A DNA stretch of 64,000 nucleotides from Aeromonas rivuli (GCF_000820045.1 NZ_CDBJ01000054.1:142940-206939); one strand, 5' to 3'. Counted from the first letter of the stretch, positions 43,816 to 53,175 are shown. Notes: generated by a model from the letters alone, not told the origin. Made by a program: numbers and translations.

Positions 43816-45252
43816 GTGCACGACAATACCCTACTTCCTGACGCGTTTTTGACTCACATTGCCGCCATCATGCCCGAACATCTCTCCATGGATGAGTTCG
43901 TGGCGAGCTGCCGCCGGCCACTGCGCCGCAGCATTCGGGTCAATACCCTCAAGATCACGGTAGATGCCTTCATGATCCGCATGCAGGGCCGTGGCTGGTT
44001 GCTCGAACCCGTCCCCTGGTGCGAGACAGGCTTCTGGCTGACCCGCCCCGATGAAGACACCGTGCCCCTGGGTAACACGGCCGAACACTTGCTCGGACTC
44101 TTCTATATCCAGGAGGCGAGCTCCATGTTGCCGGTAACGGCACTCTTTGCGGCGGCCGGTGTGAAGGAGGCGGAGTTGCTGCTCGACGCGGCGGCGGCCC
44201 CCGGCTCCAAGAGTACCCAGATATCGGCGCTGATGGAGAACCGGGGCATGTTGGTGGCCAATGAGTTTTCCAGCAGCCGGGTCAAGGTGCTGGCCGCCAA
44301 TGTTCAGCGCTGCGGGGTGAGCAACATCGGGCTCAGCCACTTCGATGCCAAGGTATTCGGTCAGTGGTTGCCGGAGACCTTCGACGCCATCTTGCTCGAT
44401 GCCCCCTGCTCGGGGGAAGGCACGGTGCGCAAGGACGATCAGGCGTTTCGCAATTGGAGTCTGGCCAGCATCAACGACATTGCCGAGGTGCAACGAACCC
44501 TGCTCGAGAGTGCCTTCCATGCCTTGAAACCAGGGGGCGTCATTGTCTACTCCACCTGTACCCTCAGCCATGAAGAGAATCAGGATATCTGCCGTTTCAT
44601 GAGCGAGCGCTTCGGGGATGCCCTGAGCGTTGAATCGCTGGCGGATCTTTTCCCCGGCGCAGAGCAGGCCACCACCGCCGAGGGGTACCTGCATGTCTGG
44701 CCACAAATATATGATAGTGAAGGATTTTTCGTTGCCAGATTGCGCAAGCATCACTCGGTCGCCAACCCCATGTTCAAGCCGGGCCGTCTGGGCAAGTTCC
44801 CGTTCACGCCCATGGACAGCCGGGATGCCGAGACCTTGATCGCCGAACTGGACCGCGATTATGGCCTGATCCCACAGGGGAGCCTGTTCGTGCGCGATGA
44901 CGAAATATGGCTGTTCCCCCTGCCCTTCGCTCCCCGGCTGATGAACAAGATCAGGCTGGATCGCATCGGCCTCAAGTTGGCGCAGACCCATAAGAAGGGA
45001 TATCGACTGACTCATGAATGGGCCCTGGCCCAGGGACATCTGGCCCGCAAGGGGTGGGTCGAGCTCGACAGCGAACAGGCGCGGGAGTTCATGATGGGCC
45101 GGGATCTGCATCCGGATGGCGAGAGCGGCCAGGGTGAAGTGATCCTGAGGTATCAGGGTTATGCCCTGGGACTGGGCAAGTGGGTCGGCAGCCGCATCAA
45201 GAATGCCCTGCCCCGAGACCTGGTGCGTGACACAAACCTGTTTGAGTCTTAA
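43816..45252 (+). CDS. rsmF: 16S rRNA m5C1407 methyltransferase RsmF
   Basis: A 478-residue RNA m5C methyltransferase. The SAM-binding motif is LLDAAAAPGSKSTQISALM; the two catalytic cysteines are in DAPCSGEG and YSTCTLSHEEN. The C-terminal part has the RsmF-specific domain (ending PRDLVRD). The frame extends to ATG 43741, but similarity to E. coli RsmF starts at about LLPDAFLTHI and a promoter appears to lie in between, so GTG 43816 is preferred. The order letA-letB-rsmF equals yebS-yebT-rsmF. Confidence 0.93.
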   Translation: MHDNTLLPDAFLTHIAAIMPEHLSMDEFVASCRRPLRRSIRVNTLKITVDAFMIRMQGRGWLLEPVPWCETGFWLTRPDEDTVPLGNTAEHLLGLFYIQEASSMLPVTALFAAAGVKEAELLLDAAAAPGSKSTQISALMENRGMLVANEFSSSRVKVLAANVQRCGVSNIGLSHFDAKVFGQWLPETFDAILLDAPCSGEGTVRKDDQAFRNWSLASINDIAEVQRTLLESAFHALKPGGVIVYSTCTLSHEENQDICRFMSERFGDALSVESLADLFPGAEQATTAEGYLHVWPQIYDSEGFFVARLRKHHSVANPMFKPGRLGKFPFTPMDSRDAETLIAELDRDYGLIPQGSLFVRDDEIWLFPLPFAPRLMNKIRLDRIGLKLAQTHKKGYRLTHEWALAQGHLARKGWVELDSEQAREFMMGRDLHPDGESGQGEVILRYQGYALGLGKWVGSRIKNALPRDLVRDTNLFES

Positions 45253-45369
45253 AAACCTACACACTGGTTGAAAGTTTTTCCAGATCTTGCAAAGCCATCT
45301 GCCTTGGCTACGCTTTATTTTATCTGCGACCAGTTAGCGCACGGCTCTGCAAAGAGCCAATTCCCCTAT

Positions 45370-45403
45370 GCCAGGTACATGGAATTCGTACCTGGCTCTT
45401 TTT
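45370..45403 (+). terminator. Terminator after rsmF
   Basis: GCCAGGTAC / GTACCTGGC followed by TCTTTTTA. A second hairpin, GGCTCT / AGAGCC, lies just upstream (about 45344-45360). Confidence 0.8.
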
Positions 45404-45456
45404 ATTCTGCCCTTTGATATCTGCCAATCACCCCGATACTTATTTTTATCATCCCC

Positions 45457-45741
45457 TCAAGCCGACTCGGGTTCACACTCGGCCAGCTCGGCATGGGGCA
45501 TCTCGGCCGACACGGGGGCTGACTCATGTTGATAGAGCAGATCGATCGCCTGCTCTATCAGTGAGGCTTGATTGTCTTCGAGGCGCACACCGAGTTCGGC
45601 CAGCCTGTCCGCATGACGTTGACTGATCCAGCATTGCAGGCGGCTATGGGTCTCCTGCTTTCGCTTCACATGTTGACGCTGACGCTGGGCATTATCCAGG
45701 GGCTCAGCCTGCTTATCCTGGTGATTCACTGGTGTGGTCAT
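45457..45741 (-). CDS. Hypothetical protein with possible ribbon-helix-helix segment
   Basis: A 94-residue charged, Gln-rich protein. The centre (RLQCWISQRHADRLAELGVR, then SLIEQAIDLLYQHE) has the strand-helix-helix look of small DNA-binding proteins. The C-terminus is acidic. No strong ribosome-binding site is seen at ATG 45741, and coding quality is moderate. Lies between rsmF and recombinase 2. Confidence 0.55.
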   Translation of the reverse strand: MTTPVNHQDKQAEPLDNAQRQRQHVKRKQETHSRLQCWISQRHADRLAELGVRLEDNQASLIEQAIDLLYQHESAPVSAEMPHAELAECEPESA

Positions 45742-46024
45742 GGGTAGGTTTAAACTCCAAAAATGTAAATGTTATCTCTCACTTACGGCTATTGCTCTCC
45801 GGTGATCGTGCCAATGCATGGAGAGGCGTGGCCGGACCTCAATCCGGGAGCTGCAATTTCTTTGCCTGGGTTTCAGATAGTAAGGGCTATGGGGATCAGA
45901 GAAAAGTACCGATGGAAAATGTGGGTTGCCCCATGGACTCCCCTGCCAGATGCCGTTGCAACAATCTTACCATCACTGGTTATTTAACATAACAAATGGC
46001 GTCACGAAGTGACCATGTAAAGAT

Positions 46025-47107
46025 TCAGAGCAACCCTTGCAGGGCATGATCAGAGAACTTGTTGGCATCGTCGAAGTACTCCTGCAGGGTGCGCATGTCC
46101 TTGTGCCTGGTGACCTCAATGATCTTGTTCATGGGTTTGCCCGCGGTGACGGCAGAGGTGATAAAACCCCGCCTCAGGCTGTGACCACTGACATAGAGAT
46201 CATCGATGGCCATGCCGGTACGGCGCTTGATCATCAGATTGATGCCTTGCGGACCCAGTGGTTCCTGCATGAGCTGCCCCCAGCGAGTCATGCGCCGAAA
46301 CAGTGCTCCCTGCTGGATACCACTCATCACCAGCCAGTGGCGCAAAGCCCTGACGGGGCAATATTGCTGACCCGGGATCAAGGCTATCTCGGTTTCGTGC
46401 AACTGATGTTTGCTGGGTTTGAGCCGCAGCCTCACCCCCTGACCGACGAAATCGAGATCGTCAACCTCTACCCTGGCCGCTTCCGAACGACGCAATGCCC
46501 CGCTGAACATCAGCAGCAGCAGGGTGTGATCCCGCAAACCGGCCAGGGTGTCTGTGTCGATGGCGTCCAGCACTTGTGCCAATGGTTGCAGGGTCAAGGC
46601 CCCGGTTTTGCGTTTTCGAGTATCCCCAAGCCGTACTATGCCGCGCATCATCTCCTTGATTTCGCTGTGTTCGGTCGGCATGGGCTCTATTTCCTTCTGA
46701 CGAAAAGCATACCGAATACCGGCCAGCCGTCGAACCAGGGTCGCGGGTTTTCTCGGTTCACCATTACGCAGTTCTCCCCTGCCCCGCTCCTTGTCGAGCC
46801 AGACCCAGTGCGCCAATACGCCATCAGCCTGATCCGCCAGGAAGTTCATGATGTCCAGATGCGTCGTGGCCAGGGGATCCAGCCCCTGTAACTTGCACCA
46901 GTACACGAAGATGCGGGTGTCTGCCTGATAGGCGTTGAGGGTGGTTTCGGCCTTGGCGCTGCGCAGGAAGCGGCGTGCCCGACTGTTGAGCCGAGTATCG
47001 AAGACGGATTGTAATCCCTGGGGAGCTGCCGTTGGCAAAAGAGAAGAAGCCACTGATAACCATATGATTTCATGTGAAGTTTCAGGGATCTTACAGGATC
47101 TTCTCAC
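46025..47107 (-). CDS. Tyrosine site-specific recombinase 2 (Xer/phage-integrase family)
   Basis: A 360-residue tyrosine recombinase. N-terminal core-binding domain about residues 38-160 (AETTLNAYQADTRIFVYWC). Catalytic residues: Arg in GALRRSEAARVEVDDLD, HxxR in GHSLRRGFITSAV, His in VTRHKDMRTLQEYF and the nucleophile Tyr in that motif. The start is probably GTG 47107; no good ribosome-binding site is visible. A perfect 28-bp palindrome with a dif-like core ends eight bases upstream of this start. Confidence 0.88.
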   Translation of the reverse strand: MRRSCKIPETSHEIIWLSVASSLLPTAAPQGLQSVFDTRLNSRARRFLRSAKAETTLNAYQADTRIFVYWCKLQGLDPLATTHLDIMNFLADQADGVLAHWVWLDKERGRGELRNGEPRKPATLVRRLAGIRYAFRQKEIEPMPTEHSEIKEMMRGIVRLGDTRKRKTGALTLQPLAQVLDAIDTDTLAGLRDHTLLLLMFSGALRRSEAARVEVDDLDFVGQGVRLRLKPSKHQLHETEIALIPGQQYCPVRALRHWLVMSGIQQGALFRRMTRWGQLMQEPLGPQGINLMIKRRTGMAIDDLYVSGHSLRRGFITSAVTAGKPMNKIIEVTRHKDMRTLQEYFDDANKFSDHALQGLL

Positions 47108-47114
47108 ATCATCA

Positions 47115-47142
47115 AGTATCGATAATGAATATTATCGATACT
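47115..47142. repeat. Perfect 28-bp palindrome with dif-like core upstream of recombinase 2
   Basis: 12-bp inverted arms AGTATCGATAAT and ATTATCGATACT around GAAT. In 11-6-11 form the centre TGAATA differs by one base from the dif centre TGTATA, and the inner ATAAT/ATTAT matches dif. It could be the recombination target or the operator of the adjacent recombinase. Confidence 0.7.
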
Positions 47143-47366
47143 CATGGAAAGTCATTAATGAGGGCAACTCCGTGGCATCAATCAACCCCCGTTTCATCAT
47201 TGATGCGACAAAGAAGTGGCTTTTGGTATATATCCGTTTTCCCCCTGATGGTCAGGGCGGTAGCACCTATTGACATTGGATTGCGAGATAGTTCAACAGA
47301 AAGTTAGAGATAACGGCCCGCTATTCTCTCTTCAATCTGTGACAATGTAGCGGGTATTTGAAGAAA

Positions 47367-47389
47367 CAGGCCCCGATAGTTGGGGCCTG
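47367..47389 (-). terminator. Terminator of the fab-ycfH operon
   Basis: CAGGCCCC / GGGGCCTG a few bases after the ycfH stop; followed on the minus strand by TTTCTTC. Confidence 0.7.
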
Positions 47390-47393
47390 CTGG

Positions 47394-48176
47394 TCAGGCT
47401 TTTGCCAGGGAGAAAAGCGCGAAGAAGTTGCGACTGGTCACTTGGGCCAGTTCCAACAGGGGGATCTGGCGCAGGTCGGCAATAAACTGAGCCACCTCGA
47501 CCACGAAGGCAGGTTCATTCTCCCTCCCCCTGTGCGGCACTGGCGCCAGATAGGGGGAATCCGTCTCGACCAATAACCGCTCAAGCGGCAGTGCCTTGAC
47601 CACCTCTTGCAGAGCCGCCGCACTCTTGAAGGTCACTATCCCCGAGATGGAAATATAAAACCCCATGGCCATGGCGGCCTCGGCCATGTCAAGGGACTCG
47701 GTGAAGCAGTGCAGTACGCCGCCCACCGAGTCAGCCCCCTCTTCGCGCATGATCCGCAACGTATCATCCTGGGCATCACGGGTATGGATGATCAGCGGTT
47801 TATTGAGGGCGCGCGCGACGCGAATGTGCTCCCGAAAAGAGGCTTGCTGCACCTCTTTGTTCTCAGGGCTGTAAAAGTAATCGAGCCCCGTCTCGCCGAT
47901 AGCAACCACCCGGGGATCCCTGGCCTGCTCTAGCAGCAAGGGGCCGTCGACGCCGGGATCCTGATTGAGGGGGTGCACGCCACAAGAGGCAAATATCTGT
48001 GGATAGGGTGCAATGGCTGCCAACATGCCGGGAAATTGCTGCTGGGTCACGCTGACACACAGAAAGTACCCCACTTGGCGGGCCGCTGCCTTGGCCAGCA
48101 CATCGGCCAAGTCAGTCTGCTTGCTGCCATAGCTCAACCTGTCCAGGTGGCAATGGGAATCTACGAGTAACATCAA
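47394..48176 (-). CDS. ycfH: TatD-family metal-dependent hydrolase YcfH
   Basis: A 260-residue TIM-barrel metallohydrolase with the metal-binding DSHCHLDRL at the N-terminus, GETGLDYFYSPENKE, and VETDSPYLAPVPHRGR with further ligands. TatD-type enzymes act as DNases or deoxyribonucleases on damaged DNA; the exact role of YcfH is unsettled. Last gene of the cluster after holB, as in E. coli (holB-ycfH). Two adjacent ATG codons (48176 and 48173) are possible starts. Confidence 0.95.
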   Translation of the reverse strand: MMLLVDSHCHLDRLSYGSKQTDLADVLAKAAARQVGYFLCVSVTQQQFPGMLAAIAPYPQIFASCGVHPLNQDPGVDGPLLLEQARDPRVVAIGETGLDYFYSPENKEVQQASFREHIRVARALNKPLIIHTRDAQDDTLRIMREEGADSVGGVLHCFTESLDMAEAAMAMGFYISISGIVTFKSAAALQEVVKALPLERLLVETDSPYLAPVPHRGRENEPAFVVEVAQFIADLRQIPLLELAQVTSRNFFALFSLAKA

Positions 48177-48189
48177 TACTTTCCTCTGT

Positions 48190-49137
48190 TCACAGCCAAT
48201 GGCTGAGCCAGTTCATCAAATGTATGGTCGGGTTGGATAACTGCCCCGGTTGACAGGCCGCTTTGAGTTCGACCAGTCGCTGCTCGGCATCGAGCAACTG
48301 TTCGCTGGAGTGGCGCTCGGCAAGCTCGTGACTGAGGGCGGCCAGATCCGGCATCGCCAGCTGCTGATGGCCACAGCCCCCCTGGGTCTTGAGCGCATCA
48401 CACAGCAGCAGCTGTAACCAGTGCAACCTGACCTGGGTATCTTGGCCCAACTGGCTGCAGAGCCCGCTTATTCTGGTCGGCTCCTGTACGAGCTGCACGA
48501 AGCCGCCGAGCAACTCCTGGCGCGCCTTGTCCTGATCCTGCTCCAGGTAATGGAGTACCCGCAGCGGGGCACCCTGGCAGATCCGCACCTGGGCCAGGGT
48601 CCCTTGATGACCTTGCTCGGCCAGCCAGTTGAGGGTGACGGCTTCCGGGGGGATGTGGCAGACATGCTTGTGGCAACGGCTGCGAATGGTCGGCAGCAGG
48701 CGGGATACTTGCGAGGCAATCAACAGCAGCAAGCTGTCGCCGGCGGGTTCTTCCAGGGTTTTGAGCAAGGCATTGGCTGCCGCCTCCGTCATCCGCTCGG
48801 CATCGGGAATGATCACCACCTTGCCATGACCCAATTGTGCGGAGCGCTGCAACCTGGCACTTAACTCCCGAACCGCATCCACCCCAATGGTCTTGCTCTC
48901 GCTCGGCAGGGCCCCCAGATCCGGGTGATTACCCTTGTCGATCAGTTGGCAGGAGTGACAATGATCGCAGGGTTCGCCCCCTTGGGGTTGATGACACAAA
49001 TGCAAGCGGGCCAGCCGATCCGCCAGCTGCTCCTTGCCAAGCCCGGCATCCCCTTGCAGCAACCAGGCATGACCCAACCGGCCAGCCTCGGCGCTCTGGC
49101 TCAGCGCCCGCCAATGGGGGATCAGCCAGGGATACAT
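48190..49137 (-). CDS. holB: DNA polymerase III delta-prime subunit HolB
   Basis: A 315-residue clamp-loader subunit. The N-terminal AAA+ fold has a P-loop [16 protein letters not shown] and a four-Cys zinc module ([19 protein letters not shown]). The conserved [16 protein letters not shown] is near residue 110. The start overlaps tmk by 16 bases. It places the beta clamp on DNA with gamma/tau and delta. Confidence 0.96.
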   Translation of the reverse strand: MYPWLIPHWRALSQSAEAGRLGHAWLLQGDAGLGKEQLADRLARLHLCHQPQGGEPCDHCHSCQLIDKGNHPDLGALPSESKTIGVDAVRELSARLQRSAQLGHGKVVIIPDAERMTEAAANALLKTLEEPAGDSLLLLIASQVSRLLPTIRSRCHKHVCHIPPEAVTLNWLAEQGHQGTLAQVRICQGAPLRVLHYLEQDQDKARQELLGGFVQLVQEPTRISGLCSQLGQDTQVRLHWLQLLLCDALKTQGGCGHQQLAMPDLAALSHELAERHSSEQLLDAEQRLVELKAACQPGQLSNPTIHLMNWLSHWL

Positions 49138-49748
49138 AGACGGGCATCCAGGGCCGCCTCGATAGAGGCTTTTACCTTGTCCGGGGTCTGGCTGGCATCG
49201 ATCACCAAGATGCTGGGATCCTCGGCGGCCAGTTCCAGATAGCGAGCCCGGGTGCGCTCGAAGAAACCGATCTGCTCCAGTTCGATGCGGTCCAACTCGC
49301 CGCGATGGCGGGCTCGCTGCAGACCCAGAGCCGGATCTATGTCGAGGTAGAGGGTCAGGTCCGGCTTGAAGTCGCCGAGGACCGCCTGCTTGATGGCCTT
49401 GATGAGGCTTGCCGCGATGCCGCGGCCCCCGCCCTGGTAAGCCTGGGAGGAGAGATCGTGCCTGTCTCCCACCACCCAGATGCCATCGGCCAGGGCCGGC
49501 TTGATGCGCGTCTCGACCAGTTGCACCCGGGAGGCATACATCAGCAGCAACTCGGCTTCGATGGTCAGGCGCTCGTCATGGATCTCTTTGACAATGGCCC
49601 GCATCCGTTCGGCCAGCGGCGTACCGCCAGGCTCGCGGGTAGATTCGATCTGCCCTGCTCCGTGGCGCTTGAGGTAGTCGGTCACATAGCGGACGGCGGA
49701 GCTCTTGCCCGCCCCTTCCAGACCTTCGATCACGATAAATTTGGACAT
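49122..49748 (-). CDS. tmk: Thymidylate kinase
   Basis: A 208-residue P-loop kinase: [15 protein letters not shown] at the N-terminus, the DR motif [17 protein letters not shown], and a lid region with basic residues ([11 protein letters not shown]). It phosphorylates dTMP to dTDP. Its ATG overlaps the mltG stop (TGATG) and its end overlaps holB. Confidence 0.97.
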   Translation of the reverse strand: MSKFIVIEGLEGAGKSSAVRYVTDYLKRHGAGQIESTREPGGTPLAERMRAIVKEIHDERLTIEAELLLMYASRVQLVETRIKPALADGIWVVGDRHDLSSQAYQGGGRGIAASLIKAIKQAVLGDFKPDLTLYLDIDPALGLQRARHRGELDRIELEQIGFFERTRARYLELAAEDPSILVIDASQTPDKVKASIEAALDARLCIPG

Positions 49749-50749
49749 CAGGATTTCTTCAAAATGTATTGGCGAACCGCTTGATTATGCTCTTCGAGGC
49801 TCTTGGAGAAGTAATGGGCTCCGCCCCCCTTGGCGACGAAATAGAGATAGTCGCTCGCCTTGGGATTGAGGGCCGCCTCGATGGAGGCCTTGCCCGGCAT
49901 GGCAATGGGGGTCGGTGGCAGGCCATCGATCACATAGGTGTTATAAGGATTCACATCGGTGAGATCGCTGCGGCGAATGTTGCCGTCATAGCGATCCTTG
50001 ACCCCGTAGATCACCGTCGGATCGGTCTGCAACTTCATGCCAAGACGCAGCCGATTGACGAAGACGCCCGCTATTTCGGCCCGCTCTTCCGGTACCCCGG
50101 TCTCTTTTTCGATGATCGACGCCATGATCAAGGCCTCGTAAGGGGTCTTGTACGGCAGATTGGGCTGGCGTTTCTCCCAGGCATGTTGCAAGACAGCCTC
50201 CATGTCCTGGTGCGCGCGGCGCAGCACGGAGAGATCGCTGGCATGCACCGTATAGGCATAGGTTTCCGGCAGGAACCATCCCTCCAGTTTGCCATTGTCG
50301 ATGCCGAGCTCATGGGCCAGCTCGGTCTCATCCTGCTCCAGGGTGACTCGTTCCAGATAGGGGGCGCTGGCGAGTTGCTTCTGCCAATCCTCGAAGCGGG
50401 AGCCTTCGACGAAGGTAAGGCTCAGGTGAAATTCTTTACCGGAGGCGAACAGGGAGAGGGTCTCCTTGAGGGACTCCCCTTCTTTGATCTCGTAGGTACC
50501 GGACTTGATGGCCACCAGTTCAGGGTGACCACGCAGCCAGAGCCGCAGTGCCCAGGGAGTGACCTCTCCCTCGGCCAGTTCGGTGATGAGACCGGCAGCA
50601 TGGGAACCTTTCTCGACGGTATACAGCCTGGTTGGCCCCTTGTTGGTCAGGGTCTCCACCTGCTGCCATTTGTAATAGACGTAACCGCCAGCACATGCGG
50701 CGGTCAAGGCTGCTCCTGCGATCAGGGTGTAAAGCCGCTTAAACTTCAA
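49748..50749 (-). CDS. mltG: Endolytic murein transglycosylase MltG
   Basis: A 333-residue inner-membrane protein: one N-terminal helix (about 9-25), a LysM-like segment, then the YceG domain. That domain contains [20 protein letters not shown] and [20 protein letters not shown], with the catalytic Glu in the latter. It cleaves nascent glycan strands and may set their length. It overlaps pabC by 11 bases. Confidence 0.96.
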   Translation of the reverse strand: MKFKRLYTLIAGAALTAACAGGYVYYKWQQVETLTNKGPTRLYTVEKGSHAAGLITELAEGEVTPWALRLWLRGHPELVAIKSGTYEIKEGESLKETLSLFASGKEFHLSLTFVEGSRFEDWQKQLASAPYLERVTLEQDETELAHELGIDNGKLEGWFLPETYAYTVHASDLSVLRRAHQDMEAVLQHAWEKRQPNLPYKTPYEALIMASIIEKETGVPEERAEIAGVFVNRLRLGMKLQTDPTVIYGVKDRYDGNIRRSDLTDVNPYNTYVIDGLPPTPIAMPGKASIEAALNPKASDYLYFVAKGGGAHYFSKSLEEHNQAVRQYILKKS

Positions 50750-51545
50750 TTAGCAAACGCTCCTGTAAACGGCGCACTAACAGCGGTGCGCTGTACTCTT
50801 TATGTTCAATTCGGGTAATGGGGACCACGCCCATCAGGGTGTTGGTCAGCCAGACCTCTTCAGCCTGCCAGAGGGATTCCAGCGGTGCTTCGACAATGCG
50901 CAGTTCCACGCCCATCTTGCGCAGGGCCGCCATCACCAGGCGACGCATGATGCCATCGACCCCTCCATGACTGAGATCCGGTGTGAACACCGTCATGCCA
51001 CGGCGCCAGAACAGATTGGCACTGACACCCTCAACCAGAAATCCCCGGCAATTCAATACTATTCCTTCGACCGCGCCTTGCTTGGCAAGTTCGCTCTTGA
51101 GCAACACTTGTTCCAGACGGTTGAGGGTCTTGAGCCCCGCCAACATCGGGCTGTCGCCGATCCGCTGCTGGCAGACGCCGATGGCGATCCCTTGCTGCTG
51201 CCAGCCTGCATAGTGGTCAGGATAGGGGGACAGCGAGAGGATACGGGTGGTCTGATGGCAATCGGTGCCATCGTAACCTCGCCCTCCTACGCCCCGGGTC
51301 AGCACTACCTTGGCGACCCCAAGGGCTTGATCGGCGATCAGGGTGTCGAGTTCTGCCGCAAGCTGGTGCCAATCAGGGGCGGTGATGGCTAGCCGTTCAC
51401 AACCTTGCTGCAACCGGGCCAGGTGCTCGGGCCAGGCCAACGCCCTGCCCTCCCGGATCAGCAGAGTCGTAAAGTGACCATCCCCATAGGCCAGACCCCG
51501 ATCCCGGGCCGATATTAACGTGTCGGACACACCATTGATGAGCAA
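50739..51545 (-). CDS. pabC: Aminodeoxychorismate lyase PabC
   Basis: A 268-residue PLP fold-type IV enzyme that converts aminodeoxychorismate to p-aminobenzoate and pyruvate for folate synthesis. Motifs: DRGLAYGDGHFTTLLIREG, the PLP-Lys region GLKTLNRLEQVLLKSEL, and NLFWRRG. Same length as E. coli PabC (269). It follows fabF after a strong terminator-like hairpin, so it may be read through or separately initiated. Confidence 0.95.
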   Translation of the reverse strand: MLINGVSDTLISARDRGLAYGDGHFTTLLIREGRALAWPEHLARLQQGCERLAITAPDWHQLAAELDTLIADQALGVAKVVLTRGVGGRGYDGTDCHQTTRILSLSPYPDHYAGWQQQGIAIGVCQQRIGDSPMLAGLKTLNRLEQVLLKSELAKQGAVEGIVLNCRGFLVEGVSANLFWRRGMTVFTPDLSHGGVDGIMRRLVMAALRKMGVELRIVEAPLESLWQAEEVWLTNTLMGVVPITRIEHKEYSAPLLVRRLQERLLIEV

Positions 51546-51561
51546 GCGGGATCCCTCCGAT

Positions 51562-51593
51562 AAAAAAGGCCCGATACGAAATCGTATCGGGCC
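51562..51593 (-). terminator. Terminator between fabF and pabC
   Basis: Perfect 12-bp stem GGCCCGATACGA / TCGTATCGGGCC with a 2-base spacer and a T run on the minus strand, 25 bases after fabF. Confidence 0.85.
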
Positions 51594-51617
51594 TATTGAA
51601 TATTGCCCTGGCGCGAA

Positions 51618-52859
51618 TTATACGCGTTTGAAGATCAGGGAGCCATTAGTGCCGCCAAATCCAAAGGAATTGGACAAGGCGTACTCGAAGTGACCCGCCT
51701 TGGCCACATGGGGCACCAGGTCCAGATCGCACTCATCATCCGGGTTATCCAGATTGATGGTGGGCGGCGCAACCTGATCGCGCAGCGCCAGCACGGTAAT
51801 GATGGCTTCGATGGCGCCCGCCGCACCCAGCAGATGACCCGTCATCGACTTGGTGGAGCTGATCATCAGCTGCTTGGCGTGTTCACCAAAGACCTGCTTC
51901 ATGCCGCGCAGCTCGGCCACATCCCCCAAGGGAGTCGAAGTGCCGTGGGCATTGATATAACCAATAGCCTCTGGGGCTATGCCGGCATCCTTGATGGCAT
52001 TGGTCATGGCGCGAGCGCCACCGTTGCCATCGGCAGGAGGAGCCGTCATGTGGTAGGCGTCACCACTCATGCCAAAACCAACCAGCTCGGCATACATCTT
52101 GGCGCCACGGGCCTTGGCATGTTCATACTCTTCCAGCACCAGTACTCCAGCGCCATCACCCAGCACGAAACCATCGCGGTCCTTGTCCCAAGGACGGCTC
52201 GCCTTCTGAGGTTCGTCATTGCGATTGGAGAGCGCCTTGGCCGCCGCAAAGCCACCCATCCCCATCGGGGTAGAGGCTTTCTCGGTACCGCCCACGACCA
52301 TGACATCCGCATCGCCATAAGCAATCATGCGACCACCAAAACCGATGGCATGAGTGCCCGTGGTGCAGGCGGTGGTGATGGCAATATTGGGGCCACGCAA
52401 TCCGCGCATGATGGAAAGATGACCGGACACCATATTGATGATGGTGGACGGCACGAAGAAGGGGCTCAGCTTGCGCGGGCCGCCAGCGATCAGGCTGTTG
52501 TGGTTCTGTTCGATAAGACCCAGGCCACCGATGCCAGAGCCGATGGCCACGCCAATGCGTTCGGCATTCTGCTCATTGACCTCGAGCCCCGCATCGTCCA
52601 GCGCCTGCATGCCGGCTGCGACACCGTACTGGATGAAGAGGTCCATCTTGCGCGCTTCTTTACGGTTGATACCGTACTGTTCCGGATCGAACTCTTTGAT
52701 GAGGCCTGCGAAACGGGTGGCGTAATCGGTAGCATCGAAGTGATCGATGAGGCTGATGCCACTTTGCCCTTGAAGCAGGGCTTGCCAGCTGGATTCGGCG
52801 GTGTTACCCACCGGGGAAAGCATCCCCAAGCCGGTCACCACGACTCTGCGTTTAGACAC
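51618..52859 (-). CDS. fabF: 3-oxoacyl-[ACP] synthase II FabF
   Basis: A 413-residue condensing enzyme. The nucleophile Cys is in [11 protein letters not shown] near residue 164, the two active-site His are in [11 protein letters not shown] and [13 protein letters not shown], and the C-terminus ends [13 protein letters not shown]. It elongates acyl-ACP with malonyl-ACP and is responsible for C16:1 to C18:1 conversion. Follows acpP. Confidence 0.98.
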   Translation of the reverse strand: MSKRRVVVTGLGMLSPVGNTAESSWQALLQGQSGISLIDHFDATDYATRFAGLIKEFDPEQYGINRKEARKMDLFIQYGVAAGMQALDDAGLEVNEQNAERIGVAIGSGIGGLGLIEQNHNSLIAGGPRKLSPFFVPSTIINMVSGHLSIMRGLRGPNIAITTACTTGTHAIGFGGRMIAYGDADVMVVGGTEKASTPMGMGGFAAAKALSNRNDEPQKASRPWDKDRDGFVLGDGAGVLVLEEYEHAKARGAKMYAELVGFGMSGDAYHMTAPPADGNGGARAMTNAIKDAGIAPEAIGYINAHGTSTPLGDVAELRGMKQVFGEHAKQLMISSTKSMTGHLLGAAGAIEAIITVLALRDQVAPPTINLDNPDDECDLDLVPHVAKAGHFEYALSNSFGFGGTNGSLIFKRV

Positions 52860-52897
52860 TGAGGTACTCCGAGGTGTTTTTTTAGGAGGGTAGATAT

Positions 52898-52927
52898 AAA
52901 AGAAGCGGCCCTTGGGCCGCTTCTTTT
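52898..52927 (-). terminator. Perfect hairpin between acpP and fabF
   Basis: 14-bp perfect stem AAAAGAAGCGGCCC / GGGCCGCTTCTTTT with a 2-base centre, 12 bases after the acpP stop and 39 bases before fabF. Likely stops most transcripts so that acpP mRNA greatly exceeds fabF mRNA. Confidence 0.85.
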
Positions 52928-52938
52928 AGTTCAGGAAC

Positions 52939-53175
52939 TTATTCCTGATTAGCGGTGATGTAATCGATAGCCGCTTGAACAGTGGTGATCTTCTCGGCTT
53001 CTTCATCCGGGATTTCGGTATCGAATTCTTCTTCCAGCGCCATTACCAGTTCAACGGTATCCAAAGAGTCAGCGCCCAGGTCGTCGACGAAAGAGGCAGC
53101 GTTCTTGACGTCGTCTTCTTTAACACCCAGTTGTTCGATGATGATTTTCTTTACGCGTTCTTCGATGTTGCTCAT
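52939..53175 (-). CDS. acpP: Acyl carrier protein
   Basis: A 78-residue acidic four-helix protein. The phosphopantetheine Ser is in the DSL motif ([20 protein letters not shown]), near residue 37 with Met as residue 1. Carries growing acyl chains for all fatty acid enzymes in this cluster. AAGGAAAA lies upstream of the ATG. Nearly identical in length and sequence to E. coli AcpP. Confidence 0.98.
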   Translation of the reverse strand: MSNIEERVKKIIIEQLGVKEDDVKNAASFVDDLGADSLDTVELVMALEEEFDTEIPDEEAEKITTVQAAIDYITANQE

